A stretch of DNA of 64,000 bases, from positions 4,978,001-5,042,000 of the forward strand of contig NC_016935.1 in assembly GCF_000250655.1 (NCBI RefSeq), read 5' to 3'. The notes beneath the pieces are model-generated. The model made no database searches. It was not told the origin of the DNA and saw nothing but the letters and a program-made list of their open reading frames with translations. The position numbers and the translations under genes are program-made. Of the stretch, positions 48,810 to 58,878 are shown in pieces (position 1 is the stretch's first letter; each line of letters opens with the position of its first letter). Source of the DNA: Paenibacillus mucilaginosus 3016 (GTDB lineage Bacteria > Bacillota > Bacilli > Paenibacillales > NBRC-103111).

Positions 48810-51122
48810 CTAATCTCCCCCGTCCCGCACCAGCTCCCGGAATCGGCCGGGGGTGATGCCCTCGAGCTTCTTGAACAGCCGGATGAAATAGCTGGGCTGG
48901 TAGCCTACCCGCAAAGCGATTTCGTTAATCATGGTATCCGACTCACGCAGCAGAGCTTTGGCCTTATCCATGCGAATATGAGTTAGATACTCCGTGAAAT
49001 TGATCCCTGTCTCCGCCTTGAACGCCTTACTGAGTAAATAGGGCGCTGCACCGACATGCTCCGCACAGCTATCCAGCGAGATGTCCTTTGCATATTCGTT
49101 CTGCAAATAGTTCTTGGCCTGCTCAATCATTCTTTTCACTTGTCCGTTGGTCCGCTTTTCGAGCTCCTGCATGTAGGGCTCGATGATATGTTCGTTAAAC
49201 CACTTCATGATGGAGCGTGTATCCCGGATCTGGGAAAGGGCTTCAAACATATTTTCTCCCTTGGACAGACTGGCCGGATTCATCCCCACTTGTGATACCA
49301 CATTCAAGATTCCGGCCAGCAGGCGCATCATTCCTTGCTGCACGTCCATTTCTGTAACGCGCTCGGCAGACAGAGCTTCCATAAACAAGGTCAACTGCTG
49401 CACAGCTTCCTCCCGTTCTCCTGCCCGTAAAGCTTGAATGAGCTCACGCTCTATCGAGAATGGATAGTTCAGCCCTCCGGTCTCGGCCAGCAGACCAGGC
49501 TGTTCCATATCGATGATTTGGCTCTCGTATTCAAAGCTGCGGTAGCGGGCAGTCGATTTGGCGCCTTCGAACCGGGAGCCGATCTGCTTGATATCCTCTG
49601 TGGGCGGAGCGACCACCACGGTAGCCTGCATCCGCAAGAGCTCGTTAATTCCGCTGATGAACTCACGGCACAAGGAAAGGATCCGATCTCTGGGAGTAGC
49701 AGCCGGTTCGACGACCAGAAGGGCCATGGTTAAATCATGAAAATTAATCACGTAAGTTTGTTCCAGCCGGCTTCCGGCCAATTCCTCAATGATATTGCAT
49801 GCCGTAAAGGTGACCAGCCCTTCATCGCCAGTATTGAACCGGCCCGCAAGGCCGCTGAATCCGATCAATTCCATATGGACCACGGTAAATACACTCCGGT
49901 CGACACGGCCTCCATACTGCCGGAAGCGTTCGATGAGTTCACTGCTGGAGTACCGGTCCAGATATCCCTGGATCAGCTGCTGGACGAAGCTCTCTTTCAG
50001 ATGCGGCAGCTCATGCTTCAGCTTGGTTTGCAGCGAGGTGCTCTCCCGGTTCAACTCCTGCCACTTCTGATTGATCCATGAAAACTCATCCACACCTTTG
50101 CCCAGCAGCTCCGTTCGGTACCCGCTGAGCGTGTGAACCAGCTGGCCAACCGGCGAATAGATCCGGCGGGAGGCCAGCCATGCCATGGAAACCGCGATGA
50201 CAAGAGCCGCGCAGCTGACGATGATGATCAATTTCGAAATGGAAAGCAGCGGAGCCGTGATCTCCTGTATAGGAGCCGCTGAAATATAAGCCCAGCGGGT
50301 GCTGACTTTCGTAAAATGGTCATACGAGACGGAATATTGGCTTCCCTGCCAGTCGAAATAATATAAGCCCGGCTCCTGCTCTCTGCTGCGGATGTCGCGG
50401 ATCAATTCCTGGATAAAGGCATCGTTCTCTTCCCCGTCTCCCACACGGATGATCGGAGCTCCATTGTCTGGGAAGATCAGCGTTTTGGCGCCGTTATAGG
50501 GAGTCAGCGTACCCATCAATTGCGCCAGCTTATCCATGTTAAGCCGAACCAGCAGCAGCCCCACAGGGTCTTTGCTGTTCCCGGGCACCTTCTGGATGAT
50601 GGTCAGCTGCTCCTGCTTTTGAACCCCCGGATACGTGTTGTTCCAGAAGATCGGACGGTCATGCTGAGGCAGGCGGCCATATTGTTCATTCAGGGCGGAT
50701 TCGTTCAGCTCACTATACTCGGGGCTAAATCGGATGCTGCCCCGGTTCGGCGACCCCTTCACATAGAGTTCCACATGCTCAATCAGTTCGCTCGAGCTCT
50801 GTATGATAAGCAGGGTCTTGGTAATGTCCCAGGCGCGTCCATAATCTTGTCCGAAGTCGGTGCTCCCCAGAGTATAGTTGAACTGGGGCTCGAAGGCCCA
50901 ATGTCCCAGGGACAATTCCAGGTGAGCCAGCGTTTCGTCAATGGTTTGGGCGCGTTCTTCCATGTTCTGCCGGTGGAGCTGGTGGAGCTCCTGCTCAATT
51001 TGGCCCCCGGCACCCCAATACATCAATCCGCTCAGCAAGAGTCCGGGCAGCGTAGCGATCGCAACAATCAGCAGCAGGCTCTGCCGGTAATATTTCGTTC
51101 CTTTGGAGAAAAGCTTACCCAT
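48810..51122 (-). CDS. Membrane-anchored AraC-family regulator with extracellular sensor
   Basis: A 770-residue regulator. One helix near the N-terminus (SLLLIVAIATLPGLLLSGLMYW) and one near residue 300 enclose an extracellular dCache-like sensor. A cytosolic domain follows (about 370-600), and the C-terminal 100 residues carry the AraC helix-turn-helix pair (SLDSCAEHVGAAPYLLSKAF, INEIALRVGYQPSYFIRLFKKLEGITPGRFRE). This architecture is typical for control of polysaccharide loci in Paenibacillus. ATG 51122 is preferred over GTG 51131. It sits within the pectin locus and probably activates it. Confidence 0.88.
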   Translation of the reverse strand: MGKLFSKGTKYYRQSLLLIVAIATLPGLLLSGLMYWGAGGQIEQELHQLHRQNMEERAQTIDETLAHLELSLGHWAFEPQFNYTLGSTDFGQDYGRAWDITKTLLIIQSSSELIEHVELYVKGSPNRGSIRFSPEYSELNESALNEQYGRLPQHDRPIFWNNTYPGVQKQEQLTIIQKVPGNSKDPVGLLLVRLNMDKLAQLMGTLTPYNGAKTLIFPDNGAPIIRVGDGEENDAFIQELIRDIRSREQEPGLYYFDWQGSQYSVSYDHFTKVSTRWAYISAAPIQEITAPLLSISKLIIIVSCAALVIAVSMAWLASRRIYSPVGQLVHTLSGYRTELLGKGVDEFSWINQKWQELNRESTSLQTKLKHELPHLKESFVQQLIQGYLDRYSSSELIERFRQYGGRVDRSVFTVVHMELIGFSGLAGRFNTGDEGLVTFTACNIIEELAGSRLEQTYVINFHDLTMALLVVEPAATPRDRILSLCREFISGINELLRMQATVVVAPPTEDIKQIGSRFEGAKSTARYRSFEYESQIIDMEQPGLLAETGGLNYPFSIERELIQALRAGEREEAVQQLTLFMEALSAERVTEMDVQQGMMRLLAGILNVVSQVGMNPASLSKGENMFEALSQIRDTRSIMKWFNEHIIEPYMQELEKRTNGQVKRMIEQAKNYLQNEYAKDISLDSCAEHVGAAPYLLSKAFKAETGINFTEYLTHIRMDKAKALLRESDTMINEIALRVGYQPSYFIRLFKKLEGITPGRFRELVRDGGD

Positions 51123-51232
51123 CGTATTCACCAGCCGTCTATGTTTTCTTCAGTAGAATACCCCATCCGTATGGAATCAGGCAAGGTTTCCCATTCACGA
51201 ATCTTCGAACGAAACCATCACCGGCAGTCGGC

Positions 51233-53812
51233 TTATCGCCTGCTGTACACGTGATCCAGCGAGTCTGCCAGCAGCTCCAGAGAGATGATGGTATTCAAAG
51301 ACCATTGGGAAGCCTCGTTCGTATTGATCCATTCAATCTCCTGCAGCTCCTCCAAGTGGGTAACCCGTCTTTCGCTCTCCGAAAGGTTCATCTGCCCGAA
51401 AGGGTTGTGCAGAAGAATGTGCCAGCAGTTCTCCGCGGTCCGCTGGTCCTCTCTGTGATAGGCCCCGTAAGCCGCAATGCCCGCGCTGAGAACCGGGTGA
51501 CCCCAGCTCTCGGTTCGAATCTCTCCCTTGGTGATGAGATCCTTCTCTTCCTGCGGAAGATTATAGTAGACGCCGAACTCAGCCAGCATATCCACCCACT
51601 CCGGATCACCGAGCATATCCGCGAGTTCGAACCAAACCTGCGGACCGCCCATGCAGATGACCATGTGGCGGCCGGAATTATCCTCTCCCATCGGATAAAG
51701 CTTACTGGTTTCAGGGTCATAGCCGTAAGAAGGACCGGACAGCATCCGGTATTTGGCCTTCTTCAAGCACTGAATGCCGGTCAGGATCTTGTCGCGGTAT
51801 CGCGTATCCTCGAACCGTTCCCAGCGGGTCATCCAATTGGAGCAGAAGGCCGCCCAATCGGGACCGATCCGAAGATGGACCGGATTCTCATCCTTGGGAA
51901 AATATGCGCGCATCGGATCCATCACCAGCGTTGAATAATCCGCGTCCTTCACCAAATCGAGCAGGTCGCCAGTTCTCTCGTCGGCCGTCAAATAGTAATA
52001 ATACCGGTGCAGGCCGGCCATGAAGACCCGGGCCTCCTTACAACCGCAGCCCCAATGAACCACATTGTGCCTGGAGCCGAGACCCTTGAACGGGCCGAAA
52101 TGGTACGCGTCCACCTCGCTGGTATGCCGCGTCATGGCTTCAGCCAGGCGGAATATGTCAGCACGTCCGGTACGAAGGAAGGTCGTCCATAACCACATGT
52201 TCGGCACGAGCTCCGCATTCTGCCAGGCGCAGCCGCCCAGGTCATAGTTCCAGACATGGCGGACCGGATCGTAGCTGTGCATGACATCTCCGAAATCCCA
52301 GAAGCCGTACCAATCGCGCTGCACAACCTCTCTCTGGAAGAAGGAGAGTATTCCATCCAGCCGGTCCTCGAGATAGGACTTGGCCGGCGTGCTGCGGTCC
52401 GGCAGGCTCCACAAGCCAAAGGCGCGTACGCGGTGGTAATATTCGGGCTCGCAAACCAGCATAGGGGGCTCATTCAGCTCCGCCACCATCTCCTTCAACC
52501 GGTCGGTGCCCGGGGCAGCCGGTAATGCCCACAGCGTCAGCTCATTTGTATTGGCAATGCCATATGGAGTGGCGTTCAATTCCTTGAAGCCCTCGTAAGA
52601 GGATTCGACATGGGTTTCCGTGTCATAATGCCGCAGGTCCATCGCGGGAACGTCGGGAGACCACAGCCAGAGCGTAAGCGAAGCTTCATCCTTACTCGTG
52701 CCTTTCACTTCGATGGCACGGGGATGCTTCTCCCAGAAGTGGCGGAGTCCCGCGCCGAGACCACCGTCCAGGTTTCCTATATAGCCGAGCCCGCCGGCCC
52801 GGTGGCCGTCCGCTGCCTTCAGCCAGCAGCACTGCTCCTTCGTCCGTTTCCAGATGCGGTAATGGTCGGAAGCATCCTGCACCAGCTTGTAGTCGTCCCA
52901 AGTCGCAGAATCCTTAAGCAGCTCCATGAAATATTCATCTTCCACCGGGTCCAAATCTACCGACTGCGCATGGCACTGGCGCTCGAATAACTCACGGTAT
53001 TTGCCCTTGGTGCGCCGGGTATGCAGCGTCTTGGGCGATTCGGAGAAAAAGCCCGTGTCTCCCGCGAGGCGGACATGCCGGTTATAGAGCGGGCCTGCCA
53101 TGGCCACATGAAACGTAATCCCCAGCCCTTTCATGAAATCTTGATCCGGATCCCCGTCGTAGTGGAACGTATGGACGAGACGGATCGTATCCAGACCCGC
53201 ATACATGTATACTCTCAAAGTAAACGGCAGCCATTCCCGCTCCCCTGCGGCTGCTTGATGAACTCCGTCCAGCCGAATGACCGCCCGGACCGGACCGCTC
53301 TGCTCCACACGATAGGAGTGAATCCGGCCGGCAAACCGTTCTTCGCGAATCGATGTACTGCCGATCCCCTCCGTTCTCTCCTCCCGAAGGGCGACCAGCA
53401 TCCCGCCTGAGCAGACCACCCGGCCGTTCCTTGATATGCTTCTGATCAGCCGGTCTCCCTGCTTGGCAATCACACATTCCGCGACTCCCGAATGCAAGTG
53501 GATGCTCTCCTCCGTCTCCATAACGGTGATCTTCTGTTCATCCACAGATGGCTTCCCGACGGAAACGTACAGCTCCTCCCTGTCCTCTTCGCCAATCACT
53601 GCGGCATGGGCCGTCCATTTCACGCTGCCGTCCGGCCAATACGCCGCAGGCCAGCTCTGCATGGCAAGCTCTTTGTTGGGCCCCCTCAGAATGAATGGAT
53701 CATTCCGGTCCAACACTCCTTTATCCCATGGGATCCCCCATGTGATTCCTTGGGGCGAATGACCTGTTGTATCCTGCAGCATATGCAGCCGTACTTTGGT
53801 TTCGTTTAACAT
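51233..53812 (-). CDS. yetA: Exo-rhamnogalacturonan lyase-like protein (PcRGLX/YetA family, PL26-like)
   Basis: An 859-residue cytosolic protein without signal peptide, nearly the length of B. subtilis YetA (857). The N-terminal beta domain starts with QGITWGIPWDKGVLDRNDPF; the central catalytic region reads RDWYGFWDFGDVMHSYDP, NMWLWTTFLRTGR and HFGPFKGLGSRHNVVHWGCG, followed by an alpha/alpha-toroid. PL26 enzymes remove unsaturated disaccharides from the end of rhamnogalacturonan I. Between the importer lipoprotein gene and the AraC gene it should act on imported oligosaccharides. GAGGAGTGAAACCGA precedes the start. Confidence 0.85.
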   Translation of the reverse strand: MLNETKVRLHMLQDTTGHSPQGITWGIPWDKGVLDRNDPFILRGPNKELAMQSWPAAYWPDGSVKWTAHAAVIGEEDREELYVSVGKPSVDEQKITVMETEESIHLHSGVAECVIAKQGDRLIRSISRNGRVVCSGGMLVALREERTEGIGSTSIREERFAGRIHSYRVEQSGPVRAVIRLDGVHQAAAGEREWLPFTLRVYMYAGLDTIRLVHTFHYDGDPDQDFMKGLGITFHVAMAGPLYNRHVRLAGDTGFFSESPKTLHTRRTKGKYRELFERQCHAQSVDLDPVEDEYFMELLKDSATWDDYKLVQDASDHYRIWKRTKEQCCWLKAADGHRAGGLGYIGNLDGGLGAGLRHFWEKHPRAIEVKGTSKDEASLTLWLWSPDVPAMDLRHYDTETHVESSYEGFKELNATPYGIANTNELTLWALPAAPGTDRLKEMVAELNEPPMLVCEPEYYHRVRAFGLWSLPDRSTPAKSYLEDRLDGILSFFQREVVQRDWYGFWDFGDVMHSYDPVRHVWNYDLGGCAWQNAELVPNMWLWTTFLRTGRADIFRLAEAMTRHTSEVDAYHFGPFKGLGSRHNVVHWGCGCKEARVFMAGLHRYYYYLTADERTGDLLDLVKDADYSTLVMDPMRAYFPKDENPVHLRIGPDWAAFCSNWMTRWERFEDTRYRDKILTGIQCLKKAKYRMLSGPSYGYDPETSKLYPMGEDNSGRHMVICMGGPQVWFELADMLGDPEWVDMLAEFGVYYNLPQEEKDLITKGEIRTESWGHPVLSAGIAAYGAYHREDQRTAENCWHILLHNPFGQMNLSESERRVTHLEELQEIEWINTNEASQWSLNTIISLELLADSLDHVYSRR

Positions 53813-53952
53813 TCGGTTTCACTCCTCGGGCACATTGTAAACTCGCGTTTTATTGTCTTCAATCGCACTTTCTTGCAGGCAGGAATCGCCTGATAACACT
53901 TTCATGCTGCTCTAGGACATTCTAATGGCAGGGCTGCGGCTGCCCAGCAGGC

Positions 53953-53980
53953 AAAGCCGTGTCAGCCCTGACACGGCTTT
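53953..53980 (-). terminator. Stem-loop after the solute-binding protein gene
   Basis: AAAGCCGTGTCA pairs with TGACACGGCTTT; on the plus strand T-rich repeats follow. It separates the importer genes from the lyase gene. Confidence 0.7.
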
Positions 53981-54028
53981 GTTTTATTTCTTGTTTTATT
54001 TCTTGTTTTATTTCTTGTTTTATTTCTT
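53981..54028. repeat. 12-bp tandem repeat across a stop codon
   Basis: Four units of GTTTTATTTCTT (AAGAAATAAAAC on the coding strand). The first unit contains the Lys-Lys-stop end of the solute-binding protein, so each further unit repeats its stop. Confidence 0.9.
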
Positions 54029-55603
54029 TGGAGATGCAGCGTACAGCGTGTTCATTTCATTCACGTAATCATCTCCGCCGCTCTTTCTCCAGAGCTCGAA
54101 AGCCGCCTTCAGATCCGCCTCGGAGGATTGGCCCACAATGAATTTGATTCGGGCATCGTTGATGATGTTATCGAGCTGCGGACCTTTGAGCGAATACACC
54201 TTGGAGATCAGCGGCTCGGCAGGATTCACGACAATATATTGTTCGGCTTCCTCTTGGAGCTTCTCGGTTTTCTGGGAGAGCGGAGACATCGCCTGCTTGC
54301 TTTTCAGTGTCCGGTCCTCCGGAATGTAAGTGAGCAATTGACCTAAGCCGGTGAGCTCGGCATCCGCCAGCGTTTTATCTGCAGTCGGTAAGATATAATC
54401 CTTTTCCTTGGTATAATGGCGGCCTTCGATCCCCGAATAGAGCAGCGTTTGAATATCTGCCTCATTCGTCTGGTCCAGGAACCCGAGCACCCGCTTCAGC
54501 TCGCCTTCCGTTTTCACGGCAGTTTTCGGAATGACGATCATCCCCGCGAAGCCGGAGGTCGGGAGCGCTCTCAGGCCATGCTTGCCTTCCACACCGATCA
54601 TGTTGTCGACGTAATGCTTGTCCGGATCGTCCTTGTTTTCTTTTTGCAGATTGGCATGGATCTTCTGATCGATCCGTCCGGCCGTATCCGTGACGTCCAC
54701 AATGACTCCAGCCTGGTTGTTCACCACCGGGTCAATCCACTTGGAGCTGTCGTAGACGGCGAAGTCCTGGTTAATCAGCTTCTCTTCATGGAGCTTCCGC
54801 ATAAACTTCAATGCTTCCAGGTATTCCGGCGTTTCATGCTCCGGAACCAGTTTCCCGTCCACGACTCCCCACTTGTTAGGTGCGCCGAACCATAGTTTTA
54901 TCGTATCGAAGCCATACGCGTTTTGACCGGTCCACTTCACCAGCACCATGCCGTACGTATCGTTTTTCCCGTTCTTGTCAGGGTCCTTCTCCTTGAACGC
55001 CTTCAGCATATGGTAGAAATCATCGATGGTCTTCGGCGGCTGCAGCCCTACTTGCTCAAGCCAGTCTTTGCGGTAATTGATGCCATTGCGTCCTAGAGCG
55101 CGGGTCCGGTAAAGGCCGTAGTTTTTTCCGCCGATCGAGGAGTTTTTCAGGATGATGGGATTGGCTTGACTTAAGTTTTTGTAATCCTTCAGATACGGGC
55201 CCACTTCCCAGAACGCCCCGGATTCAACCGCATTGACGAAGCTGGAGCCCTTGACATCGGGCACATACATCAGGCTGGGAAGTCTGCCGGAGGCCAGTGT
55301 AATATTGAACTTATCTCCATAAGAAGAGTTGGGAACCCATTCCAGATGGATCTTGGTGTTGGTTCTTTTTTCGATCTCCGCCAGAACGGGAGTGCCGTCC
55401 TTCGGGAAATTGGTGTTGAACGACGGAATCATAATGCTGAGCGCCAGAGGAGCGGAATTCTGCTGCTCCGCCGCTGTGGACGGCTGTGCCGGCTGTGCTT
55501 CCGGGCTGCCGCTGTCTGCGCAGCCTGCCAGTCCTGTCATGACAAGTGCAGCAGCGGATGCCAGGGAGAGCTTTTTTTTCATTTGACTTTTCATCATTCG
55601 CAT
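54020..55603 (-). CDS. CUT1-type solute-binding lipoprotein (oligosaccharide)
   Basis: A 527-residue lipoprotein with lipobox MTGLAGC (Cys28). It is of the LipO/AlgQ-like group: large binding proteins partnered with LplB/LplC. A calcium loop DPDKNGKNDTYG lies near residue 205, as in AlgQ2 of Sphingomonas. AAGGGGGCTTACCACCAT precedes the start. The two permease genes lie directly upstream, and no ATPase gene is present, as is usual because MsmX-like ATPases are shared. Context suggests rhamnogalacturonan oligosaccharides as ligand. Confidence 0.88.
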   Translation of the reverse strand: MRMMKSQMKKKLSLASAAALVMTGLAGCADSGSPEAQPAQPSTAAEQQNSAPLALSIMIPSFNTNFPKDGTPVLAEIEKRTNTKIHLEWVPNSSYGDKFNITLASGRLPSLMYVPDVKGSSFVNAVESGAFWEVGPYLKDYKNLSQANPIILKNSSIGGKNYGLYRTRALGRNGINYRKDWLEQVGLQPPKTIDDFYHMLKAFKEKDPDKNGKNDTYGMVLVKWTGQNAYGFDTIKLWFGAPNKWGVVDGKLVPEHETPEYLEALKFMRKLHEEKLINQDFAVYDSSKWIDPVVNNQAGVIVDVTDTAGRIDQKIHANLQKENKDDPDKHYVDNMIGVEGKHGLRALPTSGFAGMIVIPKTAVKTEGELKRVLGFLDQTNEADIQTLLYSGIEGRHYTKEKDYILPTADKTLADAELTGLGQLLTYIPEDRTLKSKQAMSPLSQKTEKLQEEAEQYIVVNPAEPLISKVYSLKGPQLDNIINDARIKFIVGQSSEADLKAAFELWRKSGGDDYVNEMNTLYAASPKK

Positions 55604-55625
55604 ATGGTGGTAAGCCCCCTTAAGA

Positions 55626-55680
55626 TTTGCTTTCTTTATTGCAGTTTGCGTTCTTTATTGCAGTTTGCTTTCTTTATCGA
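55626..55680. repeat. 19-bp tandem repeat in the lplC-SBP spacer
   Basis: Two full units of TTTGC(T/G)TTCTTTATTGCAG and a partial third fill the gap between the lplC-type stop and the solute-binding protein's ribosome site. Confidence 0.85.
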
Positions 55681-55686
55681 TGTTCT

Positions 55687-56571
55687 CTAGCCTTTGACAG
55701 AACCGATCATGACTCCTTTGGCAAAGTGCTTTTGAAGGAACGGATACACGAGCAGAATCGGAATCGTGCCGACCACAATGACAGCCATCTTGATGGATTG
55801 GTCCGGCGGCTTAACGAAGCTTGGGTCCATGTTGTACAGGTCCCCTGCAGCCGATTGGGACAGCATCACGATCTGCCGGAGCATCACCTGCAAAGGCCAT
55901 TTGGATGGGTCATTGATGTAAAGCAGCGCGTCAAAAAAGCTATTCCAATGGGACACGGCATAAAACAGCGTAAAGGTGGCAAGCACGGGCTTGGACAAGG
56001 GCAGCACAATCTTCCATAAGAGCCCCAAATCGGTGCAGCCGTCGATCTTGGCGGCCTCTTCCAGCTCAGGCGGAAGCTCCTGAAAAAAGTTCTTCACGAT
56101 AATCAGGTTAAAGGAATTAATCGCCCCGGGTAGGATGAGTGCCCACAAGCTGTCCAGCAAATGGAGCTCCCGGATCACCAGATACATAGGGATCATGCCT
56201 CCGCTGAAGAGCATGGGAAAGATCACCAGGTTCAATAACAGGTTCCGCCCGACCAAGGCCCTGCGGGCCAGAGGGTAAGCCATGGTTACCGTAAAGAAGA
56301 GGTTGAAAGCCGTTCCAACCACCGTAACAAAAACGGAAACCCCAATACTTCGAAGAAGGGTATCGGTCGAAAAAATATATTCGTACGCCGCGAACGTGAA
56401 GGTTTCCGGGATCAGGAATACCGCCCGCTCCGTCAATTCCGCATCACTGGCGAAGGACCCCGCAATGATATAGAGGAAAGGCAGCACAGCCGCCAATGCG
56501 AATGCACCAAGGAACAGATAGTTGCATGCGTCGAAGATGGTGCCCGAAACCGACTTATACGGTCTTGTCAA
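55687..56571 (-). CDS. lplC: ABC sugar permease, LplC/YtcP type
   Basis: A 294-residue membrane protein with six helices. The EAA loop is EEAAKIDGCTDLGLLWKIVLPLSKP near residue 190. The C-terminus VYPFLQKHFAKGVMIGSVKG is the signature of CUT1 carbohydrate permeases. The start is TTG 56571, seven bases after GGAGGAA. It follows the LplB-type gene by 19 bases. Confidence 0.9.
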   Translation of the reverse strand: MTRPYKSVSGTIFDACNYLFLGAFALAAVLPFLYIIAGSFASDAELTERAVFLIPETFTFAAYEYIFSTDTLLRSIGVSVFVTVVGTAFNLFFTVTMAYPLARRALVGRNLLLNLVIFPMLFSGGMIPMYLVIRELHLLDSLWALILPGAINSFNLIIVKNFFQELPPELEEAAKIDGCTDLGLLWKIVLPLSKPVLATFTLFYAVSHWNSFFDALLYINDPSKWPLQVMLRQIVMLSQSAAGDLYNMDPSFVKPPDQSIKMAVIVVGTIPILLVYPFLQKHFAKGVMIGSVKG

Positions 56572-56590
56572 CGAATTTCCTCCTCCCCCG

Positions 56591-57556
56591 CTAATATAGC
56601 CCGGAATGTCCGAACCTCTTGGCCAGCCAGTTGGTGCCCAGTACGAGAATGATCCCTACGATGGATTTGAACAAACCCACCGCCGTACTGTAGCTGAACG
56701 CTCCTTGGGTAATACCAACCATATACACATAGGTATCGAACACCTCCGCCACACTCCGGTTCAGCGGATTGAGCATCAAATAGATTTGTTCAAAGCCGTT
56801 ATCCAGCACGTTCCCCATCCGGAGAATCAGCAGAATGACGATCGTGCTGCTGATGGAAGGCAGTGTGATATGCCAGATCTGTTTCCAGCGGTTCGCTCCA
56901 TCCATAATAGCGGCCTCATACTGCTCCACGTCCACCGCAGCCAGGGCAGCCAGGAAGATGATCGTCCCCCAGCCGCACTCTTTCCAGATGGTCTGAAGGA
57001 TAATGATAGGCCGGAACCAATCCGGCTGTGAGAGGAAGTCGATCTTTTGCCCCGTCCACTTGTACAGGTATTCATTCACAATCCCTCCCTCCGTCGTCAG
57101 GAACACGTAGGTCAAGCTCGCCACGATCACCATGGGGATGAAGTGAGGTACATAGATCAAGGTTTGAATCGTCCGCTTGAACAAGGCGAGCCGGACTTCA
57201 TTCAGAAGCAGGGCCAGGATGATCGGAGCCGGGAAGAAAAACACCATATTTAGAAAAGATAGCATCAGCGTATTGCTCAGCAGCATGCCAAATTCCGGGT
57301 TGGCGAAAAATACTCGAAAATGCTCGAATCCTACCCATTCGCTTTTGAAGAACCCTAAGAAGGGCTGATAATTCTTAAATGCAAGCAGGGCTCCCCACAT
57401 CGGAACATATTTGAAGATCAGAAAGTAAAGTAATCCTGGGATCAGTAAGACATACATCCACTTTTCCCGGCGCATCCGGGTAAGAATACTATGCTGTTGG
57501 TCTTTCCCAGTCATACGCGCCGCAGGGATACTGCCTTGGGCGGACGCTTGCTTCAA
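56591..57556 (-). CDS. lplB: ABC sugar permease, LplB type
   Basis: A 321-residue permease with six helices; the EAA loop is YEAAIMDGANRWKQIWHITLPSI near residue 210. KYVPMWGALLAFKNYQPF near residue 55 is the LplB/YteP signature. The start is TTG 57556 after GGAGGTGACCGTAG. First gene of the importer operon. Confidence 0.9.
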   Translation of the reverse strand: MKQASAQGSIPAARMTGKDQQHSILTRMRREKWMYVLLIPGLLYFLIFKYVPMWGALLAFKNYQPFLGFFKSEWVGFEHFRVFFANPEFGMLLSNTLMLSFLNMVFFFPAPIILALLLNEVRLALFKRTIQTLIYVPHFIPMVIVASLTYVFLTTEGGIVNEYLYKWTGQKIDFLSQPDWFRPIIILQTIWKECGWGTIIFLAALAAVDVEQYEAAIMDGANRWKQIWHITLPSISSTIVILLILRMGNVLDNGFEQIYLMLNPLNRSVAEVFDTYVYMVGITQGAFSYSTAVGLFKSIVGIILVLGTNWLAKRFGHSGLY

Positions 57557-57739
57557 CTACGGTCACCTCCAGATTGTTATTCGCATCGCGAGCGGTGTGA
57601 CTTTATTATGAAACGGCCCCCAAATTCCGGCAATGAGACATTTTTGTTAGGGATATCCCCGCTAAATGGATCGTTTTATCTACATTCTGCTATGATGTCG
57701 GCAAAGTCCAACGCCAAGCTTCGCCAAATAAAAGAGAAA

Positions 57740-57757
57740 AAGCCGCTCCCAAGAGCG
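57740..57757 (-). terminator. Terminator after the esterase gene
   Basis: GCCGCTC pairs with GAGCGGC, with Ts on the minus strand. It ends the esterase transcript just before the lplB promoter region. Confidence 0.75.
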
Positions 57758-57773
57758 GCTCCGAGGTACCTCT

Positions 57774-58582
57774 TTATTTCCGCGAAAGATATAGTGACTG
57801 ACTCTTCGGATCATACAGCTGCGGTTCTTGGTTCAGAGTGATGTGAAGAGCCGTGTTCCTGCCTGCGTCCGCCCCCGTAATGTTATATCCCTTCTGGGTA
57901 TAATGGAACGGATCTTTCATAAGTCCTTCAGCAGCCATACTCGCAAATCGGGTGGACACCAGCACTGCGTTGGAATACGTCCTGCACAGATCCGTTTGGG
58001 CAAGCATGATCTCATCATATAACGTCGGATGATCCCGATGACAACCAATTCGTACGATATAGCACCTTTCAAGCCCGGCAGAAACCATGGCGTCGATCAT
58101 CCGCTTTAATTTCGTACGATACTCTTCCCCTGCCATGCCATGATCCGCGTCGGTTTCTCCCTGGCACCAAACCATGAACTTATGTTTAATGGTATAGCCG
58201 TTGTCTGTGAGCCAGCTTGCTGCGGTGTGATAACGGGATATGGCATCGTTCAAGAATGCCCCGTCCGGCTGCCAGAGGTTAATGGACGTTCCGCCCTTGG
58301 AGCAAGAAACACCGATCATCATTCGATTGGTGATAGGGGTGTATTCCATGGCAAAAGCCGAGACCATAGACCCTGTTTTGGTCTCCTCGCTTATCCCGCT
58401 CGCTTCATTGTTCTCGTATACGCCGAATGGCTCTGACAGCGGATACAGCTTGGTGGGGTCAGAGAGGCTCTGAATTCAAACGCGGTTCCTGCTTGCACTT
58501 TCGGCGCTTCCGAGGCTTCACCTCTGCCTGCCATATTGGATTGGCCCATGAATAGAATCAAGTCTACATTTTGCGCAGTCAT
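57774..58582 (-). pseudogene. Sialate-O-acetylesterase-like SGNH esterase (SASA/CE6 type), frameshifted
   Basis: A 269-residue esterase in two frames. The first frame has LILFMGQSNMAGRG (catalytic Ser15), the second QGETDADHGMAG and DPFHYTQKGY (Asp-His). Between them, near 58470, one base is missing; with one base added FEF reads on into QSLSDPTKLYPLSEPFGVYEN. There is no signal peptide. CE6-type members remove acetyl groups from pectin or xylan fragments, in line with the pectin locus that follows on the same strand. Sequencing error, decay or slippage are possible. Confidence 0.75.
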
Positions 58583-58878
58583 AACACATTCTCCTCTTTC
58601 CCTAAGATACGGCTGCCCCCACCTGGATAGTTGAGCATGAAGTCTTTATGTCGAAGCTCTTCCATATTATAGCATGGATAACCTGGGGTCATATTCAAAA
58701 AAACAGGAAGCAGCGCCGCGGCAGCCTGCTCCTGTTCCTAAAATTTCTATAGGTCAACATGTTGTTATCCTTTCGGGTACCTGAAAGATCATACGTCCGG
58801 ATAATTATCCTTAAGCGTATCGTCTGCTACGATAAACGGGTAACCCGATTACTCAACTTGTGGGAGGTAGAGAACCGA

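Noticed and set aside
58699-58740. Stem-loop AACAGGA..TCCTGTT upstream of the P450 as operator
   Set aside because: Large imperfect loop, beside A runs; more likely an old terminator with no clear gene to serve.
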